From: Martinezella tropici | GTDB lineage: Bacteria; Pseudomonadota; Alphaproteobacteria; Rhizobiales; Rhizobiaceae | Direction: 5' to 3' | Assembly (NCBI GenBank): GCA_000799755.1 | Contig: JUHI01000010.1 | Location: 62,001 to 126,000, forward strand | DNA length: 64,000 nucleotides | Shown: positions 54,931 to 64,000 of the stretch, piece after piece | Layout: the number at the start of each line of letters is the position of its first letter | How positions within the stretch are numbered: the first letter of the stretch is position 1 | Position numbers and translations under genes: made by a program | The notes under the pieces: generated by a model | Databases searched by the model: none | The model's input: the letters and a program-made list of their open reading frames with translations, nothing else | Told to the model about the DNA's origin: nothing

Positions 54931-57036
54931 TCATCCCGCCCGCAGGAAGCGGATCGCCTCGTCGCGGCGGAAGAGATAGAGCAGGGTGCGCACCGCCGCA
55001 CCACGTTCGCTTGTCAGCTCCGGATCTCGCTCGATCAGATAGGCGGCATCCTTGCGGGCGATTTCCAGAAGATCGGCATGGGCCTCGAGGCTGGCAATGC
55101 GGAAACCTGGCGTGCCGGACTGGCGCGTGCCCAAAAGCTCGCCTTCTCCGCGCAGCTTCAAATCCTCTTCGGCAATGCGAAAGCCATCCTCGGTGTCGCG
55201 CATGATGGACAGCCTAGCATGTCCGGTCTCTCCGAGCGGTCCCTTATAGAGCAGGATGCAGGTGGAGGCCTCGTCGCCGCGTCCGACGCGCCCGCGCAAC
55301 TGATGCAGCTGCGCCAGGCCGAAGCGCTCGGCATGTTCAATGACCATGATCGTCGCGTCCGGCACGTCGACACCGACTTCCACCACCGTGGTGGCGACCA
55401 GCAGGCGGATCTCGCCATTCTTGAAGGCCATCATGACGGCGTCTTTTTCCTGCCCGCTCATCCGGCCGTGAATGAGGCCGATCCCTGGGCCGAGCGCCTT
55501 GGTCAGTGTTTCATGCCGCTCCTCGACGGACATTAAATCGGATTCTTCGGATTCCTCCACAAGTGGGCATATCCAATAGGCTTTCTTGCCTTCGGAAAGC
55601 GCACTCCTGAGGCGTGCGACGATATCTCCGGTTCGCTCGTTCGGGATGGTGATCGTCTGGATCGGCTTGCGGCCCGCCGGCTTCTCGGTGAGTTTTGAAA
55701 CGTCCATGTCGCCGAATGCAGCCAGCACCAGCGTTCGCGGGATAGGCGTGGCAGTCATGACGAGCATATGCGGCGAGATACCCTTGGCGGTCAGGCGCAG
55801 GCGCTGGTGGACGCCGAAGCGATGCTGCTCGTCGACGACGGCCAGCATGAGGTTGGCATAGGCGACGCTATCCTGAAACAATGCGTGCGTGCCGATGACG
55901 ATCTGTGCTTCGCCGGAGGCGATACGCTCCAGGATCGCATCCCGCTCACGTCCCTTCGTGCGGCCTGTTAGAACTTCGACGGAAAGGTTTGCACTTGCTG
56001 CGAATTTCGAGATCGTTGCATAATGTTGGCGTGCCAAAATTTCGGTCGGTGCCATCAGCACGGCCTGGCCGCCGCTTTCGATGACGGCGGCAATAGCCAT
56101 CAAGGCAACAAGCGTCTTTCCCGCGCCGACATCGCCCTGCAGCAGCCGCAGCATGCGCTCCGTGCCGGCCATATCCTTGAGAATATCCGCAACCGCGTCG
56201 CGCTGACTGTTGGTCATGGAGAAGGGTAGGGATTCCAATATCTTGTTGCTGATTTCTCCAGTAGCATGCACGGGCTGCCCGGCAACTTTGCGCAGCCTTT
56301 GGCGCACGAGCGCGAGCGACAATTGCCCCGCGAGGAATTCATCATAGGCAAGCCGGCGGCGGGCCGGTGCCTGCGGGTCGATATCGGACGCGTCTCGTGG
56401 CGCATGCAGCATATGGAAGCTGTCGGAGATCGAGGGAAAGCCCTGCTTCTGGGCAAGTGCGATATCATCCCATTCAGGGAGTTGTGGGATGCGCGGCAGC
56501 GCCGCTTCGATGGTCTTGCGCAGAAACTTCGGCGTCAGACCCGCGGTCAGCGGATAGACCGGTTCGACCAGCGGCAGGTTCTCCGCCTCGCTCTCGCGCA
56601 TGATATAGTCTGGATGCACCATAGACGGCCGGCCGTTGAACCAGTCGACCTTGCCGCTGACTGTGACGGTCTCGTCGATGGGCAGCTGCTTTTCCAGCCA
56701 TTGCGCCTTGCCGCGAAAGAAGACCAGCGCCAGCTCGCCGGTTTCGTCATGCAGATAGACGCGGTAGGGCACGTTGCTGCGCGCATTGGGCGGCGGCTGG
56801 TGCCGGTCGACGCGGCCTGTAATGGTGACGATGGCCCCCTGCGGCGCTCTGGCGATGCCCGGCTGCTCGCGCCGGTCGATGATCGAATGCGGCGCGTGGA
56901 AGATGAGGTCGACGACGCGGCAGTCGTCGATCGTCTCGCGGTCGAGCAGCTTCACCAGCAACTCGGATACCTTCGGCCCGACGCCGGGCAGCGAAGAAAT
57001 GGAGGCAAACAGCGGATCGAGGATGGCGGGACGCAT
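54931..57036 (-). CDS. recG: ATP-dependent DNA helicase RecG
   Basis: RecG remodels stalled replication forks and Holliday junctions. The 701-residue protein has an N-terminal wedge/OB domain (SSLPGVGPKVSELLVKLLDRETIDDCRVVDLIFHAP), Walker A GDVGAGKT (about residue 300), DEQH box VVDEQHRFGVHQR, and the motif VI QLHQLRGRVGRGDEAS. A ten-codon upstream extension is possible, but ATG 57036 begins the conserved MRPAILDPLFASI. It is divergent from sdhE-mfd, the common rhizobial arrangement. Confidence 0.96.
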   Translation of the reverse strand: MRPAILDPLFASISSLPGVGPKVSELLVKLLDRETIDDCRVVDLIFHAPHSIIDRREQPGIARAPQGAIVTITGRVDRHQPPPNARSNVPYRVYLHDETGELALVFFRGKAQWLEKQLPIDETVTVSGKVDWFNGRPSMVHPDYIMRESEAENLPLVEPVYPLTAGLTPKFLRKTIEAALPRIPQLPEWDDIALAQKQGFPSISDSFHMLHAPRDASDIDPQAPARRRLAYDEFLAGQLSLALVRQRLRKVAGQPVHATGEISNKILESLPFSMTNSQRDAVADILKDMAGTERMLRLLQGDVGAGKTLVALMAIAAVIESGGQAVLMAPTEILARQHYATISKFAASANLSVEVLTGRTKGRERDAILERIASGEAQIVIGTHALFQDSVAYANLMLAVVDEQHRFGVHQRLRLTAKGISPHMLVMTATPIPRTLVLAAFGDMDVSKLTEKPAGRKPIQTITIPNERTGDIVARLRSALSEGKKAYWICPLVEESEESDLMSVEERHETLTKALGPGIGLIHGRMSGQEKDAVMMAFKNGEIRLLVATTVVEVGVDVPDATIMVIEHAERFGLAQLHQLRGRVGRGDEASTCILLYKGPLGETGHARLSIMRDTEDGFRIAEEDLKLRGEGELLGTRQSGTPGFRIASLEAHADLLEIARKDAAYLIERDPELTSERGAAVRTLLYLFRRDEAIRFLRAG

Positions 57037-57209
57037 TGTGGGCAAAATGCGACGGGCAGGGCGCATTTGGCAAGGGCCGGCGGAGAACTCGGCGACATCA
57101 CGCGAAACACTCCCCGGAAAATTGCATCGCAGATGCTTTTTTCTGAAAAACCGGTTCCCACCTTACTGCGCTGGTTTTATAGAGACGCATCAACATAAAG
57201 GTGTTTTTG

Positions 57210-57524
57210 ATGACTGGGCTGACCCTCAGCAGTGCCGATCTCGATCCTCGCCGCCGGCGCATCCTTTTCCGCTGTTGGCATCGCGGCATCCGCGAGATGG
57301 ATCTCGTCTTCGGCCAGTTCGCCGACAATGAGTTGCCGAACCTTCCCGAGGCCGATCTCGACGAACTCGAGCGTATCATGGCCGAGGAGGACAATGATCT
57401 CCTAAAGTGGATTCTCGGCAGCGAGCCGACGCCGCAGCATCTGCAGACGCCACTCTTCGAGCGCCTGGCATCCTATAAGCCAGATTTCGAAGAGATCGCC
57501 GAAAGGTTTGGATTGACGAAATGA
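57210..57524 (+). CDS. sdhE: FAD assembly factor SdhE (succinate dehydrogenase)
   Basis: SdhE promotes covalent attachment of FAD to succinate dehydrogenase. The 104-residue product has the signature RGIREMDL (RGxxE at residues 25-29) within LDPRRRRILFRCWHRGIREMDLVFGQFAD and the acidic helix DLDELERIMAEEDNDLLKWILG. It is longer than E. coli SdhE (88 residues) by a C-terminal tail. ATG 57210 is preferred over GTG 57201. The stop overlaps mfd (ATGA), so the two genes are translationally coupled. Confidence 0.93.
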   Translation: MTGLTLSSADLDPRRRRILFRCWHRGIREMDLVFGQFADNELPNLPEADLDELERIMAEEDNDLLKWILGSEPTPQHLQTPLFERLASYKPDFEEIAERFGLTK

Positions 57525-60500
57525 CCCCCGGTTTCGACGCGAAGAAGGTGCTCGCCGCAAGCGAGCCGCTGACGGTCGGTCATGTTCCGGCCGGCATGGA
57601 GCCATTCCTGCTTGCCGATCTGGCGCGAGCCGGTCAGCCGGTCGCCTATGTCATGTCCGACGGCCAGCATATGGCCGATGTCGAACAGATGCTCGGCTTC
57701 ATCGCGCCCGAAATACCGGTTCTCACTCTTCCCGCCTGGGATTGCCTTCCCTATGACCGCGTGTCGCCGAGTTCCGATACCTCGGCCCGTCGGCTGGCGG
57801 CGCTCTCCGGCCTGATCGCGCATCATCGCAAGCCACATGCGGCTATCGTGCTGGTCACCGTCAATGCCATGCTGCAGAAGGTCGCGCCGCAGGATGTGAT
57901 TGAAAGCCTGGCGTTTTCGGCCCGTCCCGGCAATCAGGTGCGGATGGATGATATTGCCAGCCGCTTGGAGCGCAATGGTTTCGATCGCGTCGCGACCGTG
58001 CGCGAAGTCGGCGAATTCGCCGTTCGCGGCGGCATTCTCGATGTCTTCGTTCCGGGCACGGAGGAGCCGGTTCGTCTGGATTTCTTCGGCGATACGCTGG
58101 AAAGCATCCGCAGCTTCGATCCGGCCAGCCAGCGCACGACGGGGCAGGTGCGTTCGCTCGATCTCAATCCGATGAGCGAGGTGACGCTGACGCCGGATAC
58201 GATCAGCCGCTTCCGCAAGAATTATCTTTCGGCCTTTGGCGCCGCCACGCGCGACGATGCGCTCTATGTCGCCGTGTCCGAAGGTCGCCGCTACGCCGGC
58301 ATGGAACATTGGCTGCCGCTCTTCTACGAGAAGCTCGAAACGGTCTTCGATTACCTCAAGGGCTTCCGGCTGGTCACGGATCATACCGTCCGCGAGGCCG
58401 CCGAGGAGCGCTCTAAGCTCGTTTTCGACTATTACGATGCCCGCCTGAATTCGGGTCAGCAGGGCAAGGGCCAGATGGCACAGGGCACGCCCTATAAGCC
58501 TGTGACGCCGGGCCAGCTCTATCTCGACGGCAAGGCTTTCGGGAACACACTGGACGCCTTCAGCGCCATCCGCATATCGCCTTTCAACGAGCATGAGGGC
58601 GAGGCGCGCCGCGTTATCAGCCTCGAAGCCCGGCAGGGACCGCGCTGGGCGCGTTCCGCGACCGATAGCGCCGACAGCGAGCGCGTCAACGTCTTCGACG
58701 CCGTCGTCAAACATATTGCAGACAAGCGTACTGTGGGCGGTAAGGTGCTGATTTCGGCCTGGACCGAGGGGTCGCTTGACCGGCTGCTGCAGGTGCTGTC
58801 GGAGCATGGTCTGGCGCGTGTCAAGACGATCGAGGCCTTCAAGGATCTTGACGGCTTGGCCAAAGGCGAGGCGGCTGCCGCCGTGCTCAGCCTGGAAGCC
58901 GGCTTCGAGGCCGGCGATCTCATCGTCATCGGTGAGCAGGACATTCTCGGCGACCGCATGGTGCGCCGTTCGAAGCGCCGCAAGCGCGCCGCCGATTTCA
59001 TCTCGGAAGTGGCGGGGCTTGATGAGGGTTCCATCGTCGTCCATGCCGAGCACGGCATCGGCCGTTTCGTCGGGCTGAGGACTATCGAGGCTGCCGGCGC
59101 GCCGCACGCCTGCCTTGAGCTACGCTACGCCGACGACGCCAAACTCTTTCTGCCAGTCGAAAATATCGATCTTCTCTCGCGCTATGGCGGCGAGGGCACT
59201 GAGGCGCAGCTCGACAAGCTGGGTGGCGGCGCCTGGCAGATGCGCAAGGCCAAGCTCAAGAAGCGCCTGCTCGATATGGCCGGCGCCTTGATCCGCGTCG
59301 CGGCCGAACGCTTGACCCGCCACGCGCCAGTGCTGAGCACACCGGATGGTCTCTACGACGAATTTGCCGCGCGCTTCCCCTATGACGAGACAGACGACCA
59401 GATGAACGCCATCGAGGCTGTGCGCGACGATCTCGGCGCGGGACGGCCGATGGACCGCCTCGTCTGCGGCGACGTCGGTTTCGGCAAGACGGAAGTGGCA
59501 CTCCGCGCTGCCTTCGTCGCCGCCATGAACGGCGCTCAGGTCGCCGTGGTGGTGCCAACGACGCTGCTCGCCCGCCAGCACTTCAAGACCTTCTCCGAGC
59601 GTTTCCGTGGCCTTCCGATCCGTATACAGCAGGCATCCCGTCTGGTCGGCTCTAAGGAACTGGCGCTGACGAAGAAGGAAGTGGCCGATGGCAAGACCGA
59701 TATCGTTGTCGGCACGCATGCGCTACTCGGCTCCGGTATCAGCTTCGCCAATCTCGGTCTGCTCATCATCGACGAGGAGCAGCATTTCGGCGTCAAGCAC
59801 AAGGAGCGGCTGAAGGAGCTGAAGAGCGACGTGCATGTGCTGACGCTGTCGGCGACGCCGATCCCGCGCACGCTGCAGCTTGCCATGACCGGCGTGCGCG
59901 AGTTGTCGCTCATCACCACGCCACCGGTCGACCGCATGGCGGTGCGCACCTTCATCTCGCCCTTCGATTCTCTTGTCATCCGCGAAACGCTGATGCGCGA
60001 GCATTATCGCGGCGGCCAGAGCTTCTATGTCTGCCCGCGCCTTGCCGATCTCGCCGATATCCACGCCTTCCTGCAGTCGGATGTGCCGGAGCTGAAGGTA
60101 GCGGTCGCGCATGGTCAGATGCCGGCCGGCGAGCTGGAAGACATCATGAACGCCTTCTATGAGGGCCGCTACGATGTGCTGCTGTCGACGACCATTGTCG
60201 AATCCGGCCTCGACGTACCCACAGCCAACACGCTGATCGTCCACCGCGCCGACATGTTCGGCCTCGCCCAGCTCTATCAGTTGCGTGGCCGCGTCGGCCG
60301 CTCCAAGGTGCGCGCCTTCGCGCTGTTTACGTTGCCGGTCAACAAGGTTCTGACGACGACGGCCGAGCGCCGGCTCAAGGTGCTGCAGTCGCTCGATACG
60401 CTTGGCGCCGGCTTCCAGCTCGCCAGCCACGACCTCGATATCCGCGGCGCCGGCAATCTGCTCGGCGAGGAACAGTCCGGTCATATCAAGGAAGTCGGCT

Positions 60501-61021
60501 TCGAGCTTTACCAGCAGATGCTTGAGGAAGCTGTCGCCGAAGTGAAGGGCGTCGACGAGATCCAGGATACCGGCTGGTCGCCGCAGATTTCCGTCGGCAC
60601 GCCGGTCATGATCCCCGACGACTACGTGCCCGATCTGCATCTGCGCATGGCGCTCTATCGCCGCCTCGGCGAGATAACCGAAATCAAGGAAATTGACGGT
60701 TTCGGGGCCGAAATGATCGATCGCTTCGGACCAATGCCGATCGAAGTCCAGCATCTGCTCAAGATCGTCTACATCAAATCGCTCTGCCGTATCGCCAATG
60801 TCGAGAAGCTGGATGCCGGTCCGAAGGGCGTCGTCGTGCAGTTCCGCAACAAGGAATTCCCGAACCCGGCCAACCTCGTCGGCTATATCGCCAAGCAGGG
60901 TACGATGGCGAAGATCCGTCCCGACCATAGCGTATTCTTGACGCGCGACCTACCGACGCCGGAAAAGCGGCTGCAGGGGGCGGCCGTTGTCATGACGCAA
61001 CTGGCGGAGCTGGCGAAGTAG
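57521..61021 (+). CDS. mfd: transcription-repair coupling factor Mfd
   Basis: Mfd removes RNA polymerase stalled at lesions and recruits UvrA. The 1166 residues show the UvrB-homology region (LTLPAWDCLPYDRVSPSSD, GGILDVFVPG), the RNA-polymerase interaction domain (about 495-590, HAEHGIGRFVGLRTIE), and the RecG-like translocase with Walker A GDVGFGKTE (about 649), DEEQHFG (about 751), and LYQLRGRVGRSKVRAFAL, followed by the TRCF C-terminal domain. It starts within the sdhE stop and is convergent with a methyltransferase gene 12 bases away. Confidence 0.97.
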   Translation: MTPGFDAKKVLAASEPLTVGHVPAGMEPFLLADLARAGQPVAYVMSDGQHMADVEQMLGFIAPEIPVLTLPAWDCLPYDRVSPSSDTSARRLAALSGLIAHHRKPHAAIVLVTVNAMLQKVAPQDVIESLAFSARPGNQVRMDDIASRLERNGFDRVATVREVGEFAVRGGILDVFVPGTEEPVRLDFFGDTLESIRSFDPASQRTTGQVRSLDLNPMSEVTLTPDTISRFRKNYLSAFGAATRDDALYVAVSEGRRYAGMEHWLPLFYEKLETVFDYLKGFRLVTDHTVREAAEERSKLVFDYYDARLNSGQQGKGQMAQGTPYKPVTPGQLYLDGKAFGNTLDAFSAIRISPFNEHEGEARRVISLEARQGPRWARSATDSADSERVNVFDAVVKHIADKRTVGGKVLISAWTEGSLDRLLQVLSEHGLARVKTIEAFKDLDGLAKGEAAAAVLSLEAGFEAGDLIVIGEQDILGDRMVRRSKRRKRAADFISEVAGLDEGSIVVHAEHGIGRFVGLRTIEAAGAPHACLELRYADDAKLFLPVENIDLLSRYGGEGTEAQLDKLGGGAWQMRKAKLKKRLLDMAGALIRVAAERLTRHAPVLSTPDGLYDEFAARFPYDETDDQMNAIEAVRDDLGAGRPMDRLVCGDVGFGKTEVALRAAFVAAMNGAQVAVVVPTTLLARQHFKTFSERFRGLPIRIQQASRLVGSKELALTKKEVADGKTDIVVGTHALLGSGISFANLGLLIIDEEQHFGVKHKERLKELKSDVHVLTLSATPIPRTLQLAMTGVRELSLITTPPVDRMAVRTFISPFDSLVIRETLMREHYRGGQSFYVCPRLADLADIHAFLQSDVPELKVAVAHGQMPAGELEDIMNAFYEGRYDVLLSTTIVESGLDVPTANTLIVHRADMFGLAQLYQLRGRVGRSKVRAFALFTLPVNKVLTTTAERRLKVLQSLDTLGAGFQLASHDLDIRGAGNLLGEEQSGHIKEVGFELYQQMLEEAVAEVKGVDEIQDTGWSPQISVGTPVMIPDDYVPDLHLRMALYRRLGEITEIKEIDGFGAEMIDRFGPMPIEVQHLLKIVYIKSLCRIANVEKLDAGPKGVVVQFRNKEFPNPANLVGYIAKQGTMAKIRPDHSVFLTRDLPTPEKRLQGAAVVMTQLAELAK

Positions 61022-61033
61022 AGATGCGGGCTG

Positions 61034-61831
61034 TCAACGCTCTTTGCGGCTGATAAAAAGCCCGGTTTCCTTCTCGGTTTCAAGCACGCCGCCGCCAGCC
61101 TCGAACGCTTCGGCAATGGCCTTGCGAAATGCGGCTAGCTGCGTGTCATCGGCCTCATCGCCAGGAGGATAGGAGGTGAGGGCGAGGTACACGTCTTCCT
61201 GTTTGGTCACGCGCAGGAGGGCCGGGTGCTCGGTTATCCTCACATTGCCGAACTGGGTCTGCATCAGCCGTTCCGCTGCATCGAATCCGAAGGCCGAGCC
61301 GGCTGGGTCGTAAGGCGGGCTGCCGAAGGCAGTGGTCAGCTCATACAGCTTGCGCATGTTGTCGGCTCCGTTAGTCGTGACCGCGACGAAGCCGCCGGGC
61401 TTCAGAACCCGATACATCTCCGCGATGGCCTTGAACGGGTCCGGCAGGTGATAGAACATATGCATCGCAATGACGGCGTCAAAGGAGTCGTTTGCAAAAG
61501 GCAGGGTTGCGGCGTCGGCTTGCCGGCCGGTGACGCTACCAAAGGGCAAGGCCGTGCATCGCTCGACGGCTTCCTGGACCATGCCCTGAGAGAGATCAGC
61601 GAGCGTGAGGTCCAGATTGTCAGGCAGTGACGCGGCGGTTGCCGCCCAGAACCATCCGGGGCCGCAGCCGATATCCAGAACGCGATCGCCTGATTTCAAG
61701 GGAAGCTGCTGCGCTACCCACGGAAACCAGCCGATCTCGGCAATCATATATTCACTGTTGAGGCGGGCGCGTGCTGCCAGCTTGCTGCTGTCCGCATATT
61801 GCTTGTCACTGACGGAGGTTATCGACGACAT
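61034..61831 (-). CDS. class I SAM-dependent methyltransferase
   Basis: The 265-residue protein has motif I VLDIGCGPGWFWAAT (about residues 52-66), the acidic motif II region LTLADLSQGMVQ, and FDAVIAMHMFYHLPDPFKAIAEMYRVLKPGGFVAV, the layout of Methyltransf_11-type enzymes. The substrate is unknown. A 20-codon upstream extension is rejected because ATG 61831 follows GGGAGGAGCC, an excellent ribosome site. It is convergent with mfd. Confidence 0.88.
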   Translation of the reverse strand: MSSITSVSDKQYADSSKLAARARLNSEYMIAEIGWFPWVAQQLPLKSGDRVLDIGCGPGWFWAATAASLPDNLDLTLADLSQGMVQEAVERCTALPFGSVTGRQADAATLPFANDSFDAVIAMHMFYHLPDPFKAIAEMYRVLKPGGFVAVTTNGADNMRKLYELTTAFGSPPYDPAGSAFGFDAAERLMQTQFGNVRITEHPALLRVTKQEDVYLALTSYPPGDEADDTQLAAFRKAIAEAFEAGGGVLETEKETGLFISRKER

Positions 61832-61985
61832 GTCCGGCTCCTCCCGATCTAAAGTCGAAATCCAGAATTTGTTTCTTCTAGCGCCGTTCAACCAAGCGCC
61901 GGTCTTCAGCTTCGGGCCGATTTCGGGTGACAGCCTACAATGGAGAAGCGCTTGATGCCAACTCTCTTTATGGTTGGTCGCCCGC

Positions 61986-62903
61986 CTAGAGAGTTCCAGC
62001 CGAGGCCGCGGCAGCCAGCAACACGCCGGTCAGAATATTCGCCAGGAATAGTCGATAGTTGAGGTCTGGGCGCTCAAGGTCGAGGCGCCAGGTCTGCCAT
62101 CCGAGATGCGCGGCGATGACGAGCATTCCTATGGCATAGGGAAAAGACATGCCGACCATCCAGCCTCCGATCGACCAGGCGGCAACGGTGACGGCGTAGA
62201 ACAGACCGATACAAGCCTTGCCGTGCTCACCAAACAGGATTGCCGTCGATTTCAAGCCGAGTCTCCTATCGTCTCTCTCGTCGACATAGGCATAAACTGT
62301 GTCGTATCCGATCTGCCAGGCGATGGCTCCAAGCCACATGAGAAACGCACCGGCGGGAATTTTTCCCATGACCTCCGACCACGCCATCAGCATCCCCCAA
62401 TTGAACGCAGCGCCGAGGACGGCCTGGGGCCAATGGGTGAAGCGCTTGCAGAACGGATAAACGAAGACGAGCGGCAGCACGCAGATTGCGACGAGACGCG
62501 TCAAGGGTGACAGGAAAAGCAGAAGCGAAGCGGCCAGCGCGAGTTCTGCCGCCAGAAACAGCGCCGCCTGCGGCACGCCGATCTGTCCGCTCGCCAATGG
62601 CCGAAAGCGCGTGCGTTCCACATGGCCGTCGAATTTCCGGTCGGCAATGTCGTTGGTGGTCGAGCCGGCGCTTCGCATCAGCAATGCGCCGAGGGAGAAG
62701 ACGATCAACTGCAGGATACCGGGAAAGCCGTGCGAAGCCTGGATAAGCGCTGCCCAGCAAGGAAAGAGCGTGAGCCATATTCCGACCGGGCGGTCGAGTC
62801 GCGCAAGCCGCGTATAGGGACGCAATGCCGGGGGCAACCGACGATCCACCCAGTCTCCCAGCTTTATGTCGCTTAGATCGGGACGAGTGGGAGCGTTCAT
62901 CAT
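61986..62903 (-). CDS. ubiA: 4-hydroxybenzoate polyprenyltransferase
   Basis: UbiA attaches the polyprenyl tail to 4-hydroxybenzoate in ubiquinone synthesis in the inner membrane. The 305-residue product has about nine helices and both Asp-rich motifs: NDIADRKFD (residues 84-92) and YDTVYAYVDERDDRRLGLKSTA. The PYTRLARLDRPVGIWL start is typical. It stands 80 bases from the FrnE-like gene's side and is monocistronic as far as visible. Two other quinone-linked genes (ubiH-like and the COQ10-like gene) lie elsewhere in the window. Confidence 0.95.
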   Translation of the reverse strand: MMNAPTRPDLSDIKLGDWVDRRLPPALRPYTRLARLDRPVGIWLTLFPCWAALIQASHGFPGILQLIVFSLGALLMRSAGSTTNDIADRKFDGHVERTRFRPLASGQIGVPQAALFLAAELALAASLLLFLSPLTRLVAICVLPLVFVYPFCKRFTHWPQAVLGAAFNWGMLMAWSEVMGKIPAGAFLMWLGAIAWQIGYDTVYAYVDERDDRRLGLKSTAILFGEHGKACIGLFYAVTVAAWSIGGWMVGMSFPYAIGMLVIAAHLGWQTWRLDLERPDLNYRLFLANILTGVLLAAAASAGTL

Positions 62904-63022
62904 CGAAGTCCGGCGGCTAGATCAAGGAAGGAAGGTAGGCGTTTCGTCCATGCTGCAGCGGCATCGAGCGGGGCTACCCCAATTTGACCCGGTGGTCGCC
63001 AATAACAGTCAGCGGCGCTCGT

Positions 63023-63694
63023 TCAATTCATCCCGGCGCGCGCCTCAGCCTTCATCTTGGCGATATCGCGCAGCGCCTCGGCAAGCACGTCCGGCGTCTG
63101 GGCGCCGCTCACCGCATATTGCTGATCGAAGATGAAGAAGGGAACGCCGTTGACGCCGATCTTCTGGGCGGCGTCGATTTCGCCGACGATGAGATCGCGG
63201 TCCGCGTCGGAGGCAAGCAGCGTGGCGATGACGGAGCGGTCGAGGCCGGCCTTTTCAGCAATATCGAGCAGAACCGCGTGATCGCCGACATTGCGGCCCT
63301 CTTCGAAATTGGCCTTGAAGAGGGCGTCCACCATCTTGTCCTGCTTCTCGCGGCTTTCGGTGACGGCCCAGTGGATGAGGCGATGGGCGTCGAGCGTGTT
63401 CGGGCCGATCTTGATCGCGTCGAAATCGAATTTGATGCCCACTTCTCGGCCGAGATCGGTCAGCATCTTGTGCCCCTGCGCCACGCGCTCCGCGCCGCCA
63501 AGCTTCTGTTCCAGCGCCTTCTTCTGGTCGACGCCTTCGGGCGGATAGTCCGGGTTCAGGCGGTAGGGGCGCCAGTTGAGGTCGACGCCCACCGTGTCCT
63601 GCACTTCGGCAATGGCGAGCTCCAGTCGCGCCTTGCCGAGATAGCACCATGGGCAAACGACGTCCGAGACGATGTCGATCGTGATGCGTTCCAT
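63023..63694 (-). CDS. DsbA-family oxidoreductase, FrnE/2-hydroxychromene isomerase type
   Basis: The 223-residue cytoplasmic protein has a thioredoxin-like fold with an inserted helical domain, the CPWC motif at Cys14-Cys17 (SDVVCPWCYLGK) and the cis-Pro loop VNGVPFFIFD near residue 180. There is no signal peptide, which fits the cytoplasmic FrnE group rather than periplasmic DsbA. The FrnE activity in other bacteria is disulfide isomerisation and stress resistance. ATG 63694 follows AAAGGATAGAGCC; a 21-codon extension is rejected. Confidence 0.9.
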   Translation of the reverse strand: MERITIDIVSDVVCPWCYLGKARLELAIAEVQDTVGVDLNWRPYRLNPDYPPEGVDQKKALEQKLGGAERVAQGHKMLTDLGREVGIKFDFDAIKIGPNTLDAHRLIHWAVTESREKQDKMVDALFKANFEEGRNVGDHAVLLDIAEKAGLDRSVIATLLASDADRDLIVGEIDAAQKIGVNGVPFFIFDQQYAVSGAQTPDVLAEALRDIAKMKAEARAGMN

Positions 63695-63784
63695 GGCTCT
63701 ATCCTTTCGGTTTTGGGCTCTCCCACTCCATCTAGGCCTTTGCGGCGGCGGCTTCAACCAGTTACCGAAAGGGAACCATGGAGG

Positions 63785-64000
63785 CTACTGTACTGACGCG
63801 TCCCACCAGACCGGCAACTGATAACCATAGAGCGGCAGTATGTCGGGATGGGCGATATGGCTTCGCCGCGCCACCCATTGCTGCGCAATATGGTAGAGCG
63901 GCACGACGTAGTAACCCGAGAGCAGGATGCGATCGAAGGAACGCACGGCATCGCGGAAATCCTCGGCGGAATGTGCCGTCAGGAAGTGATTGATGAGGGT
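63785..64000 (-). CDS. extracellular solute-binding protein family 5, C-terminal part (partial)
   Basis: The last 71 codons are present on the minus strand; the gene begins outside the window. The tail (FRDAVRSFDRILLSGYYVVPLYH, then RSHIAHPDILPLYGYQLPVWW) matches the C-terminus of YejA-type peptide-binding proteins of ABC transporters. These proteins act in the periplasm and bind peptides or similar ligands; the ligand cannot be inferred. Confidence 0.75.
   Translation of the reverse strand, partial: TLINHFLTAHSAEDFRDAVRSFDRILLSGYYVVPLYHIAQQWVARRSHIAHPDILPLYGYQLPVWWDASVQ

Overview
The window is a chromosomal segment of a Rhizobiaceae alphaproteobacterium, most likely Rhizobium sensu lato. 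The evidence is gene content and order: kdsA-eno-ftsB-pdhABC-lpdA-lipA, then cinA-ispDF, dusB(nifR3)-ntrBC-ntrYX-dat-hfq-hflX, a phosphatidylcholine synthase of the rhizobial Pcs type, an E1-beta subunit with its own lipoyl domain, a RIME-like intergenic repeat and GC-rich codon use. No CRISPR array, insertion sequence, prophage or rRNA was seen.

Layout. 1-9.9 kb is central carbon metabolism: the kdsA end, enolase, a FtsB/DivIC-like protein, the complete pyruvate dehydrogenase operon with an SGNH esterase inside it, two GlsB/YeaQ membrane proteins around a RIME-like repeat, and lipoyl synthase, which makes the cofactor of the neighbouring complex. At 9.9-11.2 kb a Pho-box-like site precedes two tandem P-loop kinases. 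11.2-23.8 kb holds a COQ10-like protein, CinA, IspDF, DusB, the NtrBC and NtrYX two-component systems, D-amino-acid transaminase, Hfq and HflX. 23.8-30.6 kb holds MazG, a nucleoside deaminase, the siroheme/sulfite reductase cluster and a ferredoxin-NADP reductase.

30.6-38 kb is an accessory strip with a GntR regulator, several small or hypothetical genes, tRNA-Lys(TTT) and a second, archaeal-type aspartyl-tRNA synthetase. 38-48.9 kb carries ccdA, an AEC transporter, a UbiH-like hydroxylase, pcs, a quinone oxidoreductase, a BMP-type nucleoside ABC transporter, a relic of a sugar permease and another GntR regulator. 48.9-64 kb holds glmU, glmS, a DUF502 protein, a Pho-box-linked phytase/esterase-like protein, recG, sdhE-mfd, a methyltransferase, ubiA, a FrnE-like DsbA protein and the end of a peptide-binding protein.

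The most interesting signal lies directly upstream of the archaeal-type aspS2. A 24-codon reading frame contains three consecutive Asn codons (AAT AAT AAC), followed by mutually exclusive hairpins and an intrinsic terminator: the layout of a translation-coupled attenuator that senses asparaginyl-tRNA. A promoter-like sequence places transcription start at or next to the leader AUG, so the leader may be translated leaderless, as is known for rhizobial trpL. This suggests that AspS2 serves tRNA-Asn charging and is induced when Asn-tRNA runs short. Two Pho-box-like sites, upstream of the tandem kinases and of the phytase-like gene, are a second cluster of regulatory leads.
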